Assembly (NCBI GenBank): GCA_003427395.1
Contig: BFEA01000640.1
Coordinates: 770,198-801,923, forward strand
Direction: 5' to 3'
Origin: Chara braunii
Taxonomy: Eukaryota; Streptophyta; Charophyceae; Charales; Characeae
DNA length: 31,726 nucleotides
Shown here: piece by piece, positions 18,378 through 27,712 of the stretch
Position numbering within the stretch: the stretch's first letter is position 1
Layout of the letters: every line of letters starts with the position of its first letter
Notes under the pieces: model-generated
Database searches by the model: none
What the model was told of the DNA's origin: nothing
What the model saw: only the letters and a program-made list of their open reading frames with translations
Made by a program: the position numbers and the translations under genes

Positions 18378-20757
18378 CTAGATCTTGGTAGTGCCCTTGC
18401 AAAAGACGTGCATTTCCCCATAGCGAGGCTCTATCGGAGGCGAAGAAGGCTTCCACGGAATGAGCCGCTCGTTCGCACGACACTTCTTTGGCGGTTGGAG
18501 GCGGGTCAGTCCATCCGCATTTCCGTTCTACTTGGTGGCGCGATGGCGAATGTCGAAGTCGTAGTCTTGCAACCTCACAGCCCACCTTCCCAAGGTTCTC
18601 GTATCCTTTTCGTCTGCTCCCTAGTGAGTCAGCACCGCCGATATCGCATGGGGCTGCCAGTCGGTGTGCCGAGCAAATGGCTTTGTCGGATCCGGGCGCG
18701 CCAAGATTGGTGTGGTGGTCAGGGTCTTTTTAGCGCCTGAAAAGTCGCCTCACATTCTGGCGTCCAGACCAACTGTTCTTCCTTCTTCAACAAATTCGTT
18801 AGAGGCTTGGCAACGCAAGCAAACCCCTGAATGAATCGTCGATAATAAGACGTCAGCCGCGGGAAGGCTCGAACTTAAGTTATTGTGACCGGAGTTGGGG
18901 CCTCTTGTACGGCTACCACCTTCCTTGGATATGGCTTCAGGCCATCCACCGTGAATATGTATCCCAAGAAGGAAATTTTCGCTTCTCTCCAAATCCACTT
19001 TGAACTGTGCGTCTTTCAGCGCATGCAAGACCCACTCAACGTGTTCCACATGATACTCGTATGTTTTGGAAAAAACCAAGATATTGTCCATATACACAAT
19101 CACACAAAAAATAATCAGGGGTTGGGTCAGGCGGGTCTTGTTAACGAACTCCGCGAAGGTCATATTCCTGGCCCATCGGAAGGTCGCGGGGGCGTTGCAT
19201 ATTCCCATGGGACATCTGATCCACCACCACGTGCCTTCAAATAAGACAAAAGTTGTTTTGGGCCTATCTTCCGGTCGGACCTCAACGTGGTGGAAACCAT
19301 GTCAGATATCGAACTTCGAGAAGACTCGGGCAGAACCGATGGCGTTCAGGAGATTGTCGATACGGGGCAGCGGATAGACATCTTTGGTGGTAATAGTGTT
19401 TAACTTTCGATAGTCAATGAGGACGCAGATTGTCTCGTTTCGCTTTGGCACAAGGACACCAGGGAACGACCAGGGACCGAGGGAGGGCTCCACCCATCCA
19501 AGACGCGCAAACTCCCGTACCCGGTCCAAGGCTAGTTGTCGTTCCTTTAACGAGTAGCGCTACGGTCGATAGTGAATTGGGGCGTGGTCCCCGATATCAA
19601 TCGCGTGCTCTATCAGGTGTGTGAGCCCTATGTCGTGATCTCGGATGCTGACCGCCTCGGGGTAAGCCCGTATTACCGCAAGAAGGAGGTGTCTGTACTC
19701 GTTGGGTACATGGGCGGGTAATTGAATGTCAATGGTCCCACTAAGAAGCGAAACCGTCGATGTAACGGTTGGAACCCTGGCGGTTTCCTCCGGCGAGGCG
19801 CCGAACAAGGAGTTGTCGGTTTTTACCGAGAGTACGATTGCTATGAGTTGACTGTCCGCCGGGCTTATCGGCTCCCTTTTTGTTTCGCTTTCACCGTCGG
19901 GTTCAACGTCGACTAAGGGTTCTACTGAAAATGCATGTAAGAGTTCCCTCGGAACCCCGTTTGTGCTCAGGGGACCTGGGCTGAAACGCTACCCCCTCTT
20001 CCAAAAGCAAAGCGGCCTTGGCATCTGTAAGTTGGGGTCGCGGAGGCTTAAAAGACAGATCGCATAGCCCCCTTAGTTCGGTAAATCTCTCTGGGAGGGG
20101 GTCCGTTCTAAGATACAAGGACGCAGGGGATTCCGAAAAATCGACTATTCGCGATACCCCCAGCAAAGGCTTCCCTTTCACAGTAGAGGAGAACATTTGG
20201 GACCAACTGGACTCGCTTCGGATAGCCTCAGTGAACTCCTGCTGCCTAGGTTGGCAGAAACGGTCTCGAACTTGGATTGGATATCGGTCGGGTTCGTCTG
20301 AATCCTCGGTTTCTATCGTGGACCACTCTTCGCCCATCGGCAATCATCGAATCATGTTGATTTTGCGGACTTCGGTGGAAATGCAAGGGGCTGATTGTGT
20401 GCGTACACCCACTGCCAGCCTTATAGGTATCGTTTGAGGTTTGGGGTGGACCAATGTGAGCACTACCTTAGAACTGTCAAAATGCATCCACGCTCTTACC
20501 GCCGCCTGCCACGGGATTCCTAGCAGCACATCATGCGCTTGTACATCCAATACAATAACGTCACACAGACAGTGCACCTGTCTGACCTGTATAGGTACAT
20601 TCGTAATTCGCCCTTGACAGTGAATGTTGTCCTCCGTGGCAGATACATACAATTCATTTAGACGGAGGGGCTGAACCTGTCCTTCCCGTCCCAAGAGCTT
20701 CGTTAAACCCCAAGAGATGACCAATGCCGACGATCCAAAATCGAGGATGGCGGCCAA
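18378..20757 (-). pseudogene. Protease, RT and RNase H remnant of E2
   Basis: Protease motif reads LDFGSS (usual D-S/T-G). RT shows the same domain order as E1, but FSKFDI is followed by TGA at 19302-19304, where E1 has CGA, and the catalytic YMDD is YMDN. Around 18600-18630 about 200 bp present in E1's RNase H (roughly 5725-5928) are missing. Further stops and frameshifts are scattered through it. It cannot encode active enzymes. Confidence 0.85.
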
Positions 20758-22332
20758 GGGGCTTCCCCAGACCTCGCAGTCACACTCGACACTTTTCTAG
20801 GTATCGGGTAGGCCCAAAGGAATACCTCGGGCTTCTCCGGCGGTGGATCTGCGGCTTGGATCATTCCAACACGGTTTGCCTCGTGAGATCTCGAGGTTGA
20901 GGGTTGTGCTTCAACGATCACTGGTTGATCGTTTATAGCTAACTTCTTACCCATTTGGCTTTCCTCGAACCGGCGCCGGTTCTTTAAGCATCGCTCAATT
21001 AGTTTTTCATTGGCTGCCTCTGAAATGGTCAGTAGGTAGGGGATAGGCACAGGGATCCGTAGGTCCAGGGCTTTCATGGCATCCAAGACGTCGATTTGGT
21101 CGTCCTTGTACTCGGGGCCCAGCGTCGTGGGGTCTTCGAACCCGGGTCTCCAAGGTCCAAGGTCGCTTTCCTTGGTAATCCGCTGGATGTGGCGTATTAC
21201 CCCAATGGTCCCAGGCTCGAGCATATCGCCGCCATGTATTCGTCGGGTCCGATCTCGGCAGCCGCTAGGGCCATCATTTCAGTTGTCCCGATATAAATAA
21301 TGGCCGCCACCCTTCCTTGTCCTGTAGCGGTCGGTGCCGCCAACAGGATTTGGGAAGGTCCACCTGGCCCTACTTGAGCCCGGGGTTTTGGACATCTTTT
21401 GCGAGGTGGCTTGGCTGGCTGCAGTTGTAACATCACATAGGTTGAACGTTCCCAGCCAAGGTCGGCCATGGCGTAGCTTTCCCAGCCGCCATGGTCACTT
21501 GTTGCCTCTGAGACGCCGCTGCCCTTTGCCTCTGCAACCCTGGGACAAACTCCGTTAAGGGCGCCACAACCGTAACAAGTTGTGCGGCTACCTCCTTCAT
21601 CATTATTTCTTCTACGTCCCGACTTCCTAGCACCTGTAAAAAGCGCCTGGAGGCGGAGGAGGATGACGGTGTTCTCCGGTCCGGATTCTTCTTGGCCGGC
21701 CCCAATCCGAAAAGATCTTCGAACATCCGAGCCGTAGCGGAGTAGCTATTGCGTCGGACACCAGATTGGCCATCCTCGTCTGATTCTGAATCCAAACCCA
21801 CATCATAGTTCTCCTTTCCGTACTTGATGACGTATTGAATTAGCTCGGTCAAGGTATGTTCAATCGGGTCACATTTCTTGTGGATCTTTTTTCGCAAGCT
21901 GGAGTCGGATAATCCCTTAACGAAATTCGTCCATACCATCTTCTCGTCAATCCCAGAGCATTCAGCCAGGTAGGCGAATCGCTCCACGTATCTAGCCAAG
22001 GTCTCCAGGGGCAGCTGTGTGTATTCTTTGATCAGGCGCGGACATTGCCCCGACGCGATATGATCAAATCGTTCAAGGAAATTTCCCTGGAAGGTCAGCC
22101 AATTGGTATAGAGGTTTTGTTCATACCATTCAAATGCGGTTCCGGCTAACCTTCCCAGAATCTGTTCCCGAAGCAACTGATCCGTCCAACCTCGGGCCTT
22201 CAAGTCAGCCAGCCAAGTACGTGGGTCTGTTTCATCTTCGGAGATGGGAACTTCTGAAGGGGCAGGAACGAAGTACAAGGGATGGTTGGCCATTCCCGCA
22301 TAATTATCCACCCCCTGACTCGGTTCGACCAT
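20758..22332 (-). pseudogene. Gag and linker remnant of E2
   Basis: Capsid part is open from the conserved ATG (22330-22332) to TGA 21433-21435, 300 residues with the same Ty3 Gag motifs as E1 (WLADLKARGW, FEWY, FVKGL). The zinc knuckle CYNCSQPSHLAK lies just after that stop; a 1-bp deletion then puts its last Cys out of frame. A second frameshift near 21227 and a third near 20800 break the linker. The linker otherwise matches E1. Confidence 0.8.
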
Positions 22333-22505
22333 GGCTCGCGGTTGGTTTTGAACCCCCCCCTTCGCCTGGTTTTGCTTGCCGTTCATGGAGCGGCGTCGCC
22401 TGGGCGCCAGCCTTATCCCAAAATAAACAAGAAGCACAAAAACAAATAAAACGTAACAATAAAATTTACATTGTCCCAAGGAAACCTTCGAGCCGAAACA
22501 GATCA

Positions 22506-22517
22506 GCTCTGATACCA
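22506..22517 (-). other. Primer binding site of E2 (initiator tRNA-Met)
   Basis: Minus strand TGGTATCAGAGC, identical to E1's PBS, abutting the truncated 5' LTR. Confidence 0.95.
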
Positions 22518-23935
22518 ACCTCACACCCCGTGCACCGTTCCATACCCGCGAACGCCTATCAAAGTAATTGGGGGTGTGGTCGAGGATTTTTCGCCAAGAG
22601 GGTTGAATCGCCCGGGCGGAACGGGGGAGTCTTGTTTCGTACCAAGGTGCTTTCCTCTTGGGTTCGAACCGTCGTTGAGGGCAAAGGAGAGATACAAGGG
22701 ATAGAGGGGAAGATTATTCGGAAGCAACCAGCTCTGTCCTCTTTTTCAAGAATTTACTAATGGCGACGCGCTACCCGGGCTACCATTGGCAAAACCCGAA
22801 AGAGAAGCAAAAAGGAAAAGAAAAAGACAAGGAATCGGAATTTTACCGTTCCCTTTTGCGCCAGGTTCGTGCGAATGTTGAGGCGGTCACTCAGGAATAT
22901 GGGATTTCAGGCCTCGCTGTCTGATTCGTCGAGCCCACGCGGGCGTCCTAGCACGGGGTCGCCGAATGTCGAGTGGACCAAGGAACCCAGGTTCGAAAGT
23001 TAGCCGGAAGCGCGCCCACGTCGCGGGAGACTTCTGGGAACCGAGTCGCACCTTCGTATCCCAGGACTAGTCTTCGCCAGGAACACGAATCCCCCTGTCG
23101 ATACCAATGGCAGTTAAACTGAGGCCGCCACGTGGCGTGGGTTGCGGACCAGGATAACACAATCGGATCGGTGTAGGGCAGTATTAGGGGAGGGGAAGAG
23201 AACTGATCAATCAACACAAAACCACTCTCTCCTATGTGGCAGGCCCTAGCTGGGTTATGCAGATGAATCTGCTCGGCTCGTCGCAGAGTGCTCCGCACGT
23301 CCGCGTCGCGGCACACGCTATCATCGTCTGCGATTGGGAAGGACGGCAACGCTGCAATGGGCCGTTACGAAGGCTGAGCGTGGGCAAGGGCCCGCGCTCA
23401 CGTCCGTCGAGACGAGCGCTGGCTCCATGCAAAGATTAATAGAACCCACCTTACTCTCTCTCCCTCTCTCTGTGTCAACATGAATGGCAGTTCAGGGGTC
23501 CGGGATTGTGATCGTTGTGTGGTTAATAGGATGAAGGTGACCTTGGTCAAGTAGCAGGAGTATCGGCCGCGTGGCGGAGACCTGGGCGACTGATCTCCCC
23601 GGTTATCGAGTACAAATCGGGGGGTGGAGGGGGGGAAGGGAAACGTTTAGCACCGATCCCGCACATACACTCGGCGTTGGGACCGGACAGGGGGTCGGGG
23701 AAGGGAGGGAGATCCAACACACTCATGCATCCATGCAGATGGTTGACACCCCACATTCCCCTGAAGTGCGTCTGTAAACGCCCACACATCTACTCATCCA
23801 GCTTTCTTGGACAGTGAGATATTCAACATCCATAGACTCTCATACCACAGCCTGCATACAATAGAATACCTATACTTTGGGACCTTGCACACAACACACT
23901 TGGACAAAGCAGCAATGGAGATAAAAGCGAGTCCC
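22518..23935 (-). repeat. E2 5' LTR, truncated (lacks upstream 0.9 kb)
   Basis: Homologous to 12203-13645 of the 3' LTR. Similarity stops abruptly after GCGAGTCCC at 23935. The missing part contains the TATA motif seen at 13935-13941 in the other LTR, so this copy lacks its promoter. Confidence 0.88.
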
Positions 23936-24400
23936 GCGAATGGCGAAGAGTCCAAGTAGTTAGGACACCGGCTAGAAACGTGCATTGTTGTATGAGGTTG
24001 CGGGTTGAAAACTCTGCTGCCTCGCGCGTTGTCTGCCGTTTCATGCTTTCATAGCGCACAGCCATTCGCACACCTGTTGTTGCGGGTTAGGGTCTGCATT
24101 AGGGGGATCGGGTCCCTGTCTGCAGTTCACTCCTGGGGGGTGTTGTTTGTGTTGTTGGGTGTTGTTTGTGTTGTTGGGTCTGAGGGGGTGTCAGGATGGC
24201 GAATATAGTAGTGGATTTTCTATGTGCGCATGTGGTGAATTTCGTGCTGGCACAAAAATAGTGTTGCACAACGAAGCATTGAGCGCCGTGATTAAAATAC
24301 GGGGTCGCGGAGGTGGGGTTGCATCGTTCAGTGGGAGCTGCTACCGTCTGGGGTATCTACCAGAAGAACGGTCTTTTCGTTAAAAGTGAAATTGTTTTCA
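23936..24400. other. Unique sequence right of E2; no gene supported
   Basis: Not homologous to the LTRs. It contains a perfect 19-bp tandem duplication at 24141-24178 (unit TGTTGTTTGTGTTGTTGGG). Short open frames occur but have no recognisable features. It may be flanking DNA exposed by the deletion that truncated E2. Confidence 0.6.
24141..24178. repeat. 19-bp tandem duplication
   Basis: Two perfect head-to-tail copies of TGTTGTTTGTGTTGTTGGG. Confidence 0.95.
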
Positions 24401-24411
24401 GGTTCACTTTT
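24382..24411. repeat. Short inverted repeat (9-bp stem)
   Basis: AAAAGTGAA and TTCACTTTT separated by about 12 nt. This is close to the point where composition turns AT-rich. It could be a terminator-like hairpin or chance. Confidence 0.4.
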
Positions 24412-24510
24412 TATTTTAATTGTAAAATGACACAAAGAACTGAGGGAAAAATAAGCAAACAACGAGAAAACAATGGTTATACATGAAAGTTGTTGAAGGA
24501 AATAAAACAC

Positions 24511-24728
24511 AAATTTTCACCTCGAATGTTCACACGTACACAAGCTGTAAACATGTCACTCAAGGATTGGCAATCCACTTTGTAAACATGTCACTCAGTA
24601 AAACATGCCAACCTCATCAATAACTGATGAGAAGTTTAGGAAATGTCGTTATACAACATATTTTCAAAATTGCCTACAATACACATTTTCACCCGGGATG
24701 TTCACACTAAGTAAACATGTCAACCTCA
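24511..24728. repeat. Diverged interspersed repeats downstream of the Ulp1-like gene
   Basis: The block TTTTCACC..G.ATGTTCACAC appears at about 24514-24534 and 24686-24706. Each is followed by GTAAACATGTCA, which is also present at 24582-24593 (copies at 24547, 24582 and 24711). The stretch is AT-rich with no gene. Confidence 0.75.
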
Positions 24729-24767
24729 TTTTTTCAAACCTAGAACCTGAAATTCTCATTGACTTTC

Positions 24768-25564
24768 CTATCTAACCATGAACAAAATGTCAAATGCTAT
24801 TCTAAGTCTCATATCAGGAATACTATCTGGTGAGAAACCGAACGGAGAGAAGTGACCTTTTGCAAGCAAAGATGCAAAACCTACACCACAACTAGAAGAA
24901 TCCTCTTGAGCAGGAATCTCATCTACTGATGTATCAAAGGAGGATGTAGGCTCCTCCACATGATATTTTTCCCGAAGATTTTGTCGATGAAACTCCGCTC
25001 TGAAAAAACCTGTCAAAAGTTCGAGGGTTGGACCGTAGTCAACACGATGGAAAGAGTCTACGAGGCGGAATTTACACTCAATGCGATCTATACTGACATA
25101 AGCTAAGGCCCAATGATTTTCGAAATGGAGAGAGATGATTATCAAATCAAAATTGAAAAGATTTATGTCCTTCACTCATCTCGTCCCTTCGGAGTATGCG
25201 ATTTCAATGGACTGAGCTTTTGACAATCTGGGAAAGAAAAAAAAAATTAGAATATGCACAGATGGAATGCTACAAGAACTTTCATCTTTTGTCACTTCTG
25301 CACATGTCGAATCCACCTTCTTAATGTAGTCATTGGTGATCTGAACGGCTAGCAGGTACAAATTGATGACTTCATCATTTAACCATTCCCCATCTTTGGC
25401 GGCGACCATGACGTCTTTCTTTTCCACCTTCCACCTCCCCTTGTAATCGACAATGTCGTATTCTTCATTCTCTTCAGTGTTGCCGGTAATCATTCCAAGA
25501 TACTCCTTTTCTTCTACAGTAAGGCGTACTGTTGCTAAAGGAATTTGGAACGAAGGGTCATGCA
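24768..25564 (-). pseudogene. Ulp1/C48-type SUMO protease domain, one in-frame stop
   Basis: C48 cysteine proteases cleave SUMO precursors or conjugates. The N-terminal signature GEWLNDEVINLYL (about 25347-25390), catalytic His in NHWALAYV, Asp in RLVDSF, and Gln/Cys in QEDSSSCGVG are all present in the family's order. A TGA at 25176-25178 falls between the two halves, in frame; related proteins often have Trp near this point, so TGG to TGA decay is likely. The exon would start at 25564 after a splice acceptor (TTTGTATGCAG). A possible intron with a T-rich acceptor tract ends at 25228, but its donor is uncertain. Ulp1 domains occur both in host genes and as passengers in plant DNA transposons. 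Confidence 0.75.
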
Positions 25565-25647
25565 CTGCATACAAACACACATATAAACAACAATAGAGCG
25601 ACTAAGACTTCACACAAAAACAAGTGATAGACTACATAGATATGAAC

Positions 25648-25940
25648 TCATGTTGTTGGTTGTCTATCTGTTTCATCATCAGTGTTGCTATCTATAACAG
25701 ATAAACTGCAACCTGCGCGATGCAATTTCTTCCCTTCTGTGAGGCTTATTCCAACAGCTTTAAACGTCCTTAAGGCAGCTGGCTTCACAGATGGAAATGT
25801 CATGGGTGTACGACTTCTTCTCTCATTTTTTGGCAATAACTGCAAAGTTGACAAAGCTTGCAAGCCACGACGAATGATATTCTTCTCTCTCTTCCTTTGC
25901 AAGTGTACATGTGTCGTTTTCCACAGTTCTTTTTGTCGCC
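25648..25940 (-). CDS. Candidate upstream exon of the Ulp1-like gene
   Basis: An open frame beginning after a splice-acceptor-like AATCATGCAG (exon from 25940). It is basic, with RKREKNIIRRGLQ and KNERRSRTP, which may act as a nuclear localisation signal. No domain is recognised. The gap 25565-25647 would be intron; its donor is not clear. Confidence 0.4.
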
Positions 25941-26216
25941 CTGCATGATTGACAAGATAAAACATAATGAAGAACAAGTCCGATTTTCCGTTGTTGAAAC
26001 TGACTCATGAATACCAATACAAAATATATGGCAATTGCACTAAGTCTTCATACAAAACAATTGCAATATTTCTCTTCAAAAAACGCATAGTTCCAAGGCT
26101 AGGTAAATAAACAATACATCTGAGGGATCGACAGAATGGGAGATGAGTGCATGTGATGTACCCACTAATCCGCATATAGTAATAGATATTTTTCCTAAGA
26201 TAAGAAAGTGTTCACC

Positions 26217-26897
26217 TCGATGGCTAACTCTTAGTTTTTCTTCAACATGACCTTCTGTCACACCTTTCATATGCAATGGCGCAATAGGAGATTCCTCGAT
26301 GGCTATCATGAGGTTACCAGACTGTGGTGTTTGAGGTTGTTCAAGCGTTTGTTGAGGTTGTACAAGTACACCTTGCTCTAGTGTACTTAATACTATATGT
26401 CCTTCATCCTCTTCGATGCCCTGTACATGGAGTGTTTATTCCTCCTTTACGCCCTCAAAAGTGTCCTGGAAAGTGCCGCTTACTTCGCCTGGCATCGTCG
26501 ACGACGACATCTGTAATTCCGTGAGTGTACCAGTAATATTAATTTTCATTACAACATTGTCGCCCACTAGTATCATAGTCGCTCAAACTTGGTCAGCTGT
26601 GCTCACGCCCTCGCAACTCACACCACCTTTTCGTCTCGAAGTTTTGACACTCGCACCGGCAATCGATCCCCATTGCTGTGTCGGGTTGGACTCAACCACG
26701 AGTTTCTCCGCTCGGTCAAGCTGGGAGCGCTCCAATAGTGGACCCCTGTCGTGTTCGACTCGACCATCGTGTGACCCTTCGACAGGTGAAACAACGTCGA
26801 TTGGTCCCAAAGCCTTACCACTTGTACCGGCGATTGATCCTGATCCCACTATCGGGTTCGACTCGACAGTGAGTTTCTTCGCTAGGTCAAGCCGCTA
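26217..26897 (-). pseudogene. Repeat-containing and acidic segment upstream of the Ulp1-like exons
   Basis: One frame runs from 26897 to a donor-like CGAG/GTGAAC near 26217, with in-frame stops at 26895 (TAG), 26583 (TGA) and about 26438 (TAA). The first part holds two of the three GRVEHD repeats. The last part is acidic and Gln-rich, followed by EESPIAPLHMKGVTEGHVEEKL. No family is recognised. The same frame continues from 27497, which suggests a single protein before decay. Confidence 0.4.
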
Positions 26898-27135
26898 GCG
26901 CTCGAATGGTGGACGAGTGTCGTGTTCGACACGACCGTGTGACCCTTTGACAGGTGAAGCACCGCCGACAGTTGTACTGCCCCCCCTTGGTCCCGAAGCC
27001 TTGCTATTTGCACCAACGATCGTTCCCGATCCCACTGCCGGGTTCGACTCGACCGTGAGTTTCTTCGATTGGTCAAGCCGGGAACGATCCAATGCGAGGC
27101 CACTGTCGTGTTCGACTCGACCGTGGGACCCTTTA
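26600..27135. repeat. Three tandem copies of a 170-185 bp coding-like repeat
   Basis: Each unit encodes a version of GSHGRVEHD followed by an LxKKLTVESNP-like segment and a Gly/Ser linker on the minus strand. Unit starts are near 27130, 26945 and 26775. Units differ at many bases but keep the reading frame. Confidence 0.7.
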
Positions 27136-27497
27136 ATAGTTGAACCACCGCTCGATCCTGATCCCTTGCACTCTGTTTTTTTAGGCCCCTGAGACCCTTC
27201 GACAGTTGAACCACCGTCGCTTGCTCCTGTAGGTTTGCCATGCCCACCGCCGCTTGGTGTTGATCCCTTGCCTTCTGTTGCTTGACGCCGCCCCTGAGAC
27301 TTTTCGGTTTTTTGCCGTTCCCCACGACTTGCGTCCTTGCCGCTTGCACCGTCGCTTGGTTCCGGACCCTTGTCACTTGCACCGCTCCCTGATCGCAATC
27401 CTTTGCCATGCGCACATCCGCTCGATCCGGATCCCTTGCTATGCTCACCAGCGCCGCTTGATTTTTCCTCTCCCCAAGATCTTCTCTGACATGCCAA
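26895..27497 (-). CDS. Gly/Ser/Lys-rich low-complexity frame
   Basis: A 200-codon open frame rich in Gly, Ser and Lys, with repeats of the type GSGSSG and GKG, running into the GRVEHD repeats. An alternative frame (26882-27448, 188 codons) is also open and is in phase with the long frame to its right, so which was translated is unclear. The repeat composition alone could keep both open. It looks disordered; the function is unknown. Confidence 0.3.
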   Translation of the reverse strand: MACQRRSWGEEKSSGAGEHSKGSGSSGCAHGKGLRSGSGASDKGPEPSDGASGKDASRGERQKTEKSQGRRQATEGKGSTPSGGGHGKPTGASDGGSTVEGSQGPKKTECKGSGSSGGSTIKGSHGRVEHDSGLALDRSRLDQSKKLTVESNPAVGSGTIVGANSKASGPRGGSTTVGGASPVKGSHGRVEHDTRPPFER

Positions 27498-27712
27498 TAA
27501 TATCCATAAGCCAGGCTGGTTTGTCTATCATAGAACTCTTCCAGATACTCAAGCCACTACGATGTTTTGAACTCTTGGAAAATTTCTTCTGTTCTTACAT
27601 CTAGTCTTGATAGAGAAACCTCCGGATTAAGTCGCAGGAGTCGCTTGGCAATCTGATTTTTTGCATGTTTCTGAAAGTTCGATCTTGACATGTGTTTGTG
27701 GAGGCAAAACTG

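Larger units (their letters stand above)
12203..23935 (-). mobile_element. E2: related Ty3/gypsy LTR retrotransposon, truncated at its 5' LTR
   Basis: Same layout and orientation as E1, with recognisable homologs of every E1 part: LTRs, PBS, gag, protease, RT, PHD-integrase and ORFs X, Y and Z. It is more decayed, with many frameshifts and stops, RT YMDD changed to YMDN, about 200 bp of RNase H missing, and the upstream 0.9 kb of the 5' LTR lost at 23935. E1 and E2 clearly differ throughout, so they are separate family members, not a recent duplication. Confidence 0.93.

Noticed and set aside
25228-25259. A 32-nt GT-AG intron in the Ulp1-like gene
   Set aside because: The T-rich acceptor is plausible but 32 nt is too short for a usual intron; the real donor is probably further upstream.
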